Positions 6,911 to 11,768 of a stretch of 11,768 nucleotides of DNA are shown here, in pieces. The stretch lies in NCBI GenBank assembly GCA_019689775.1, contig JADGGV010000074.1:1-11768 (forward strand), written 5' to 3'. Origin of the DNA: Gemmatimonadota bacterium (GTDB lineage: Bacteria; Gemmatimonadota; Gemmatimonadetes; Longimicrobiales; RSA9). Position numbers and translations under genes: made by a program. Each line of letters opens with the position of its first letter. Position 1 is the stretch's first letter. The notes below the pieces were generated by a model, which was not told the origin of the DNA, ran no database searches, and saw only the letters and a program-made list of their open reading frames with translations.

Positions 6911-7468
6911 ATGATCGACCATCCCGAAACGGACCGCGCGCAGCCCGCCAGGACCGATGCGCCGCCTGCGGAGCCGGGCGTGTGTCCGCTCGCGGTTGAC
7001 CGCCGCACCTTCGTGCGCCACGCGGCCCTCGCCGCGGTCGCCTCGCTCGCCGCGGCCGGCGCCGCGCCCGCGGCCGCGCTCGCCGAACGGGTCGGCACGC
7101 TCACGCCGGGCCGCGCCCAGGGAGCAACGCGGAGCTACCCGATCCCGGCGACCGACGGCGTCGCCATCGACGCCGAGAACCAGGTGATCCTGGCCCGCTG
7201 GCAGGGCCGCGTCTACGCCTTCTCGCTCCGCTGCCCGCACCGGGGCCAGCGGCTCGAGTGGCATCGCGACGAGACGCGCATCTTCTGCCCCAAGCACAAG
7301 GCGCGCTTCCACCCCGATGGCGCGCACGCCTCCGGTCGCAGCACCCGGCCGCTCGACCGCTATGCGCTCTCGCGGCGCGGTGAGACGATCGTGGTGGATT
7401 TCGGCACGCTCTTCCGCGCCGACGAGGATCCGGCCGGCTGGGCCGCGGCCGTCGTCACCCTCGGCTGA
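6911..7468 (+). CDS. Tat-exported Rieske [2Fe-2S] protein
   Basis: The 185-residue protein carries a twin-arginine signal: DRRTFVRHAA at 30-39 followed by an Ala-rich hydrophobic stretch to about 58, so it is exported folded with its cluster, cleaved or kept as a membrane anchor. The Rieske motif is CPH (C108, H110) and CPKH (C126, H129), with 15 residues between H110 and C126; these four residues bind the 2Fe-2S cluster. The disulfide cysteines of bc1-type Rieske proteins are absent, so it resembles Rieske ferredoxin-like proteins. The loop reads CPKHKARFHPDG instead of the common CPWHG, and is followed by SGRSTRPLDRY. GGAG at 6901-6904 sets the start 6 nt before ATG. It probably exchanges electrons with the DUF2231 protein or a partner bound to it. 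The family call is firm; the redox partner is inferred. Confidence 0.93.
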   Translation: MIDHPETDRAQPARTDAPPAEPGVCPLAVDRRTFVRHAALAAVASLAAAGAAPAAALAERVGTLTPGRAQGATRSYPIPATDGVAIDAENQVILARWQGRVYAFSLRCPHRGQRLEWHRDETRIFCPKHKARFHPDGAHASGRSTRPLDRYALSRRGETIVVDFGTLFRADEDPAGWAAAVVTLG

Positions 7469-7470
7469 GG

Positions 7471-7489
7471 CCGCTCGACCCTCGAGCGG
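7471..7489 (+). terminator. Hairpin directly after the Rieske stop codon
   Basis: CCGCTCGA (7471-7478) and TCGAGCGG (7482-7489) form a perfect 8-bp stem with a CCC loop, starting 2 nt after the TGA at 7466-7468. No T-tract follows. Its position at the end of an operon facing a convergent gene makes transcription termination or 3' end protection the likely role. Confidence 0.55.
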
Positions 7490-7500
7490 ATCCACGCGGC

Positions 7501-7643
7501 CCCGCGGTGGGGGGGGGCCCCCCCCCCCCCCCCCGGCCGCCGGGCGGGCGGCGCGGCGCGGGCCCGCGGCGGGGGGCGGCCCCCCGGGGTCCGGGAGGGG
7601 CGGCGCCGGGCGGCCGGGGCCGCGCCTCCCGAGCGGCGCCCCC
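7501..7643. repeat. Extreme G/C tract with a G9C17 homopolymer between convergent genes
   Basis: Only five of these 143 bases are A or T. Nine G (7509-7517) run straight into seventeen C (7518-7534), a 9-bp-arm palindrome with no loop. Further along are CGCGGGCCCGCG (7557-7568), a 12-bp self-palindrome, and other G/C blocks. It separates the converging Rieske and M14 genes, so stable RNA structure could stop transcription both ways. Homopolymers and such composition are also hard to sequence, and the exact run lengths should be distrusted. No coding signal is seen. Confidence 0.75.
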
Positions 7644-10600
7644 CTACCGCTGCGGCGCCGCCTTCTGCGCCGCCGGCTCGGCCTTCCCGGCGTCCAGGTC
7701 GTCCCAGTTCAGGATCGCGTTGAAGGCCAGGAAGAACGTGCCCTGCGTCTGCCAGCGCCAGAACGGCCGCAGCGCGAACATGACCACGTGCCCCTTCCCC
7801 AACGGCGCATCCACGACCAGCGCGCGGTTGGCCAGGTACTGGCCGCCCACCAGCGTGCCCGACAGCAGCATGTCGTTCGGGTTGGACGGGAACTGCATGA
7901 CGACGCGCGGCGACGCCTCCTGCGCGAGCAGCCCGGCGCGGCGCAGGCGGTTGCGGAACTCCGCCGCCTCGTCGGCCTGCGGCCGCTCCGACCGCGGCGC
8001 CTTCTCCGACTCGTCGTACGGCGAGACGTGCTGCGTCACGTCCGCATTCGGCGTGATGTTCACGCCGACGCCCGGGATCCCCGACCCACCACCCGAGAGG
8101 AAGCCGGCGAACCCCGCGGGGACGCCGCCCGCGTTCAGCACCGGCCCCTGGTTGAAGTACACCGGCAACTGCTTGCCGTCGTAGCCGTACAGGATCGGGC
8201 TGTTGGCGTCCGCGAACACGCCCCGCAGGATCGAGCCCCGCACGAAGAGCTGCGACGGCGTCTCCACCGTGACCCCGCTCGTGACGCCATACTCCGGGAA
8301 CAGCGTCGAGGTCGCGCCTTCCGTGATCAGCGTGCCGCCCTGCTCGACGAACCGCGCCAGCTCGAGCAGCCCCTCGAGCCCCACCCCGCCGCGGATGTCC
8401 GCGCTCGAGTCGGGCGTGCCCAGGTTCGGCGTGAGCGCCGTCCGGCGGTACGGGATCGGCTCCGCCCCGCGCAGCCCCGCGATCATCGACTGCGGCGAGC
8501 CGCCGACGTGCGGGTAGATGATGACGTCGTACTTCTCCCGCAGCTTCCCCTCGCGCAGCTTCGTGTCGCCAAAGTAGGTGTACGGCACGCCGTAGTGGTC
8601 CAGCGCCGCGCGGACCCACCCCTCGTCCTGCGTGCGCGTCCAGCTATGCACGTAGCCGATGCGCGGCACGTTCAGCGCATGCGTCTTCACGGCCGGCACC
8701 GACGAGGTCGCCCACGCCGACAGCCCCAGCTCCCGAATCGACGGCTCCAGCTTCGAGCGGTCCGCCGCCGGGATGATGATCGCGCCCGCCCGGAAGTGAT
8801 GCCCCGCCAGCTCGAAGTCCCGCTCCGCGGCCTGCATCGCCACGTTCGCGTGCCGGAAGCGGAACGTGACCAGCGTGTTGTCCGTCGTGTGGTCGACCAC
8901 GAGCACCGGGCCCGTGCCCTGGATCGTCCCCGGCACCCGCGCATCCTCCGCCAGCAGCGTCATCGGCGCGGACAGGATCGCCGTGTCGCGCACCACGTGC
9001 ACCTCGACGTTCCGCATGAGCTGCATCGTCCACCCCGTGTCGTCGTACGGCAGCGGGTTGGCCGGCGAGTAGTTCTGCACGGCGAGGTACATGTCGACCA
9101 GTGTGCGGTAGGGCTGGTCTGCGCGGATGATGTAGTCGCCGGGCTGGACGGCGACGCCGCCGTAGCTCGCCGCCGCCCCCGCGCGGTGCACCTCGACGCC
9201 CTGGTGCCGCAGCGCGTTCACGAAGTCCGCCGCCTCCACGCGCCGACGCTGCGCCGCCGGCACGACCCACGCGAACGTGGGCCCCCGCCTCCCCTTCTCC
9301 ACCGACCGCTTGTTCTTCAGCCAGTAGTTCTCGAGGTATAGCTCCCGGTCCTGCGCCACCTTGTTCAGCGCGATCAGCAGCGCCGACTCCTGGATGTTGA
9401 CGTTGTTGCGCGGACCCCACTTGATCGACGGCAGCGGCGGGTTCGCACGGTACCACTCCCGGCTCGTGCTCCGCGCCGGCAGCCGCAGCGTCAGCGTGTC
9501 CGGGCCGTACGACTGCACCTCGTAGAAGCGGCCGAACGAGTTGTGCGTGTTCGCGATCCAGAACAGGTAGTTCGGCACCCAGCCGTCGTAGAACCCGTAC
9601 GTGAACACGCCCGGCACCCCGCGCTTGGTCATCTCCATGACCTCCGTCTGCGCGAGCAGCCACCACTCGTTCGTCGCGATCGGGTCCAGCCAGTCGTTGT
9701 ACGGGCCCGTGCCCGTCGACGTGTACAGGTACGACTGCGCCTCGTGCAGGTCGTGCAGGAACGTCGGGTGCCACTGGAGGAACGCCCGCGCGATGTTCTG
9801 CGTCAGCTTCAGGTACTGCCCCATCCCATCCCGGTTGTTGTCGTGCTGCACGTACTTGCCCCAGTACAGCAGCGGCGGCCGCGGCTTCCCCGTCTTCTTG
9901 CCGTAGTAGTACGTGTCCACCTCCTTCTCCCGCCCGTCCACCTCCACCACCGGCGTGATGAAGACGATCACGTGGTTGCGGATCGCCTGCACGAACGGCG
10001 TCTCCTCCACGATCAGCCGGTACGCCAGCTCCGTCAGCATCTCCGGCCCGCCCGTCTCCGGCGAGTGGATCCCGCTCGTGATCCAGTAGATCGGCTTCGC
10101 CGTCCCGATCAGCCGCCGCGCCTCCGCCTCGCTCGTCTTGCGCGGATCCGTCAGCGCCGCGAGCATCGCCCCGTACTCGTCCAGCCGTGCGATCGTCGCC
10201 GAGTCCGCGATCGCCAGGATCACCTGCTCCCGCCCCTCCTCCGTCGTCCCGATCGACCAGTACTTCGCCCGCGGCGACGCCGCCGCCAACGCCGCGAGGT
10301 ACCGATGGATGTCCTTCGCGTAGCGCAGCTCCCCGGGCTCGCCCGGCATCGAGCCGAAGAACTTCAGCGGCGTCGGCACCGTCGCCGACGCCGGCAGGTG
10401 ATCCACCAGCGACGTCGTGATCCGCGGATCCTGTAGGTACTCGTGGATCCGACGGGTGTACGCCGTGTCGAGCGGCTGCGCGGCCGGCGCCGCGTCCGCC
10501 ACGCCCTGCGCCCGTGCGCGAGCGGCGTCCACGCCGGCCAGCGCCAGCGCGCCCAGGAGCGGAACGAGCCCGCGCGCCCGCACGGGCGTGAGCATGCGAC

Positions 10601-10655
10601 GGCGGCCGCGGGGCAAACGCCCGCGGCGCCCCCGGAACACGAGGGTAGATGGCAT
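7644..10655 (-). CDS. Secreted M14 family zinc carboxypeptidase-like protein with GATase-like C-terminal region
   Basis: The product is 1003 residues. After an Arg-rich n-region, residues about 24-50 form a signal peptide ending near RARAQG. The peptidase domain (about 105-400) has the M14 zinc ligands H197 and E200 in GIHSPETGG, H304 in HDLHEAQSY, and the substrate-binding-type NNRDG at 273-277. E379 in RFYEVQSYG is the best candidate for the catalytic glutamate. The rest is far longer than a standard M14 enzyme (about 300 residues). Residues about 660-790 (RIGYVHSWTRTQDEGW, YDVIIYPHVGG, FVEQGGTLITEG) and 930-985 resemble the class I glutamine-amidotransferase fold, but without a nucleophilic Cys; I see no Cys in the whole protein. 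The start uses GGAG 6 nt upstream; the inner ATG at 10595 has no SD. The open frame extends upstream to 11168, but that part overlaps the S10 gene. It probably cleaves extracellular peptides; substrate unknown. Confidence 0.92.
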   Translation of the reverse strand: MPSTLVFRGRRGRLPRGRRRMLTPVRARGLVPLLGALALAGVDAARARAQGVADAAPAAQPLDTAYTRRIHEYLQDPRITTSLVDHLPASATVPTPLKFFGSMPGEPGELRYAKDIHRYLAALAAASPRAKYWSIGTTEEGREQVILAIADSATIARLDEYGAMLAALTDPRKTSEAEARRLIGTAKPIYWITSGIHSPETGGPEMLTELAYRLIVEETPFVQAIRNHVIVFITPVVEVDGREKEVDTYYYGKKTGKPRPPLLYWGKYVQHDNNRDGMGQYLKLTQNIARAFLQWHPTFLHDLHEAQSYLYTSTGTGPYNDWLDPIATNEWWLLAQTEVMEMTKRGVPGVFTYGFYDGWVPNYLFWIANTHNSFGRFYEVQSYGPDTLTLRLPARSTSREWYRANPPLPSIKWGPRNNVNIQESALLIALNKVAQDRELYLENYWLKNKRSVEKGRRGPTFAWVVPAAQRRRVEAADFVNALRHQGVEVHRAGAAASYGGVAVQPGDYIIRADQPYRTLVDMYLAVQNYSPANPLPYDDTGWTMQLMRNVEVHVVRDTAILSAPMTLLAEDARVPGTIQGTGPVLVVDHTTDNTLVTFRFRHANVAMQAAERDFELAGHHFRAGAIIIPAADRSKLEPSIRELGLSAWATSSVPAVKTHALNVPRIGYVHSWTRTQDEGWVRAALDHYGVPYTYFGDTKLREGKLREKYDVIIYPHVGGSPQSMIAGLRGAEPIPYRRTALTPNLGTPDSSADIRGGVGLEGLLELARFVEQGGTLITEGATSTLFPEYGVTSGVTVETPSQLFVRGSILRGVFADANSPILYGYDGKQLPVYFNQGPVLNAGGVPAGFAGFLSGGGSGIPGVGVNITPNADVTQHVSPYDESEKAPRSERPQADEAAEFRNRLRRAGLLAQEASPRVVMQFPSNPNDMLLSGTLVGGQYLANRALVVDAPLGKGHVVMFALRPFWRWQTQGTFFLAFNAILNWDDLDAGKAEPAAQKAAPQR

Positions 10656-10674
10656 CGGACTCTCCGGATCCGGA
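10653..10674 (-). promoter_or_regulatory. SD and start of the M14 gene, overlapping a 12-bp palindrome
   Basis: On the minus strand GGAG (10665-10662) stands 6 nt before ATG 10655-10653, which decides for this start over the ATG at 10595. The SD overlaps the end of the perfect palindrome TCCGGATCCGGA (10663-10674), so it may be partly paired in the RNA. Confidence 0.55.
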
Positions 10675-10787
10675 TGGAAGGGGGGAACGCCGCGGCCGCC
10701 CCGCGTGCCGCGGGACCGGTACGACCATCGGCGCGGCCACACGCTACCCGATCGCGCCGCCGTTGTCCACCTCCGCGGCCGGCGATC

Positions 10788-10820
10788 GGATCGCGCGCGG
10801 GGCGAGACCGCGCGCGATCC
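10788..10820 (-). terminator. Perfect 13-bp hairpin after the S10 gene
   Basis: GGATCGCGCGCGG (10788-10800) pairs without mismatch with CCGCGCGCGATCC (10808-10820) around a 7-nt loop. It lies 14 nt past the S10 stop codon at 10835-10837. This is the strongest simple hairpin I found in the window. There is no U-tract, so it may act with Rho or as a 3' stabiliser. It suggests that S10 and M14 are transcribed separately, with an M14 promoter somewhere in 10656-10787 that I cannot pinpoint. Confidence 0.65.
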
Positions 10821-10834
10821 CACGACGGCGGGCT

Positions 10835-11768
10835 CTATCGCTGCGTCCCGCCCGCCGCGGTCACGCTCGGCGCGGGCCGCCGGGCCTCGAGCGCCCACTT
10901 GATGAAGTCCACCAGGTCCTGCTTGGCCCTGGCCAGCGTCTCCCGGCGCAGGTAGATCATGTGCCCGCTCGGGTAGAACCGGAAGCGGAAACGATCCCGG
11001 AACTCGCCCCCCGGCTGGAGGTGGTGGATCGTGTACTCGGCATCCGAGAACGTGGTCGCGCCATCGTAGTAGCCGCCCTGGATGAGCACGCGCATGTACG
11101 GATTCTGCGCCATCGCATCGCGCAGCATCTCGCCCACCCCGCCCCGGCCGACCTGATCGCGCTTCCACGGACGCACATCGCCCCAGATCTTGTACTCGAG
11201 GTCGGTCTCGTAGCCCAACTCGTTGCGCATGTACTGGTCGACCGCCTCACGGAACGGCCCGTTCCACGACGCCATCGCCGGGTCATAGTCGTAGCTCTCA
11301 CCCGCGGCGTCGCGGTCCACGCCCGCGTAGCGACTGTCCAGCCGCCCGACCGTCAGCCGCTGGTCGCGCAGCAACTCCTTCCGGAAGCGCGCCACCGACA
11401 CCCGCAGGTTCGCGCTGCGGATGTATGCTTCGCTCAAGCCGGTGTAGCGGGCGAGCCGGCGCGCGAGGTCCGCGCGCTCGGCGTCGGTGAGCTGGTCGCC
11501 GCGCATGAGCGCCCGGACGTAGTCGTCCATCGCGAACTTCTGCGCCTCCGCGACCACCTCCTCCAGCGGCCGCGCCTGGAGCTCCGGCGCGAGCTTGTGA
11601 TGGTACCATGCCGTCGCCGTCAGGTGCGGGAGCGCGGTTGCGTACGCGACGTCGTCGCCCCGCTCCACGTCCAACCCCGTCATCGACACGAGGACGACGC
11701 CGTTCAGGTACATCTGGTCGTGGGTGAGCAGGTAGCCCGCCAGCCCCGCCGCACGCGTGGTGCCGTAG
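10835..11768 (-). CDS. S10 family serine carboxypeptidase (N-terminus cut by window edge)
   Basis: About 310 C-terminal residues are visible. The frame enters the window as YGTTRAAGL, the part that follows the nucleophile in the S10 motif GESYG. The base left at 11768 fits the last base of a Ser codon, so the catalytic Ser lies just outside. The other triad members are visible: Asp in GGYYDGATTF (codon 11065-11063) and His in PSGHMIYL (codon 10963-10961), the usual S10 GHM motif. Between them is the helical cap-like region. The ATG at 11713 is internal, not the start. The family removes residues from peptide C-termini, usually at acidic pH, and is exported; the signal peptide is not visible here. 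It precedes the M14 carboxypeptidase on the same strand, 179 nt apart, with a strong hairpin between, which suggests a shared peptide-degrading role but separate transcripts. Confidence 0.92.
   Translation of the reverse strand, partial: YGTTRAAGLAGYLLTHDQMYLNGVVLVSMTGLDVERGDDVAYATALPHLTATAWYHHKLAPELQARPLEEVVAEAQKFAMDDYVRALMRGDQLTDAERADLARRLARYTGLSEAYIRSANLRVSVARFRKELLRDQRLTVGRLDSRYAGVDRDAAGESYDYDPAMASWNGPFREAVDQYMRNELGYETDLEYKIWGDVRPWKRDQVGRGGVGEMLRDAMAQNPYMRVLIQGGYYDGATTFSDAEYTIHHLQPGGEFRDRFRFRFYPSGHMIYLRRETLARAKQDLVDFIKWALEARRPAPSVTAAGGTQR

Noticed and set aside
10656..11168. In-frame extension of the M14 reading frame up to 11168
   Set aside because: It overlaps the well-supported S10 coding region in another frame, has no homology-like content, and the SD plus signal peptide place the start at 10655.
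1..11768. CRISPR arrays, tRNA or rRNA genes, insertion sequences, phage or defence genes
   Set aside because: I saw no regularly spaced direct repeats, cloverleaf sequences, transposase or integrase motifs, or known defence domains on either strand.

Overview
This is a very GC-rich bacterial window with six genes on the minus strand and a two-gene plus-strand operon between them. Exported peptidases, a class-C-type serine hydrolase, a DUF2231/Rieske pair and near-exclusive G/C third codon positions fit a Gemmatimonadota-like soil or environmental heterotroph. That taxonomic call is inference from gene style; no rRNA or marker gene is present.

Layout, left to right. (1) 1-1151, minus: an S41 C-terminal-processing-type protease with PDZ domain, its C-terminus cut by the left edge. 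It overlaps by 4 nt (GTGA) the end of a TPR gene at 1148-2334. The TPR gene is broken in two ways: an in-frame TAG at 1439-1441, after which the same frame stays coding-like for 96 more codons, and an apparent frameshift separating a signal peptide and its Shine-Dalgarno (SD) from the TPR body. (2) 2335-2781: a 447-bp gap with hairpins, hexamer tracts and a small AT-rich island that may carry the promoter. (3) 2782-4407, minus: exported serine beta-lactamase/penicillin-binding-protein-like hydrolase. (4) 4587-5849, minus: soluble PAS sensor histidine kinase without a response regulator nearby. (5) 5850-6334: a divergent 485-bp gap with nested, mutually exclusive inverted repeats. (6) 6335-7468, plus: a DUF2231 membrane protein and a Tat-exported Rieske 2Fe-2S protein 9 nt apart. 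(7) 7469-7643: a convergent intergenic region holding a hairpin and an extreme G/C tract with G9C17. (8) 7644-10655, minus: a 1003-residue secreted M14 metallocarboxypeptidase with a GATase-like C-terminal region. (9) 10835-11768, minus: an S10 serine carboxypeptidase whose N-terminus, including the nucleophile Ser, is just beyond the right edge. A perfect 13-bp hairpin separates S10 from M14.

Together the genes suggest extracytoplasmic protein or peptide breakdown (S41, S12-type hydrolase, M14, S10) and a small membrane/periplasmic redox unit (DUF2231 plus Rieske). I found no mobile element, CRISPR, RNA gene or defence system, and no clearly new multi-gene system. The best leads are the doubly disrupted TPR gene, the nested hairpins before the redox operon, and the G9C17 tract.
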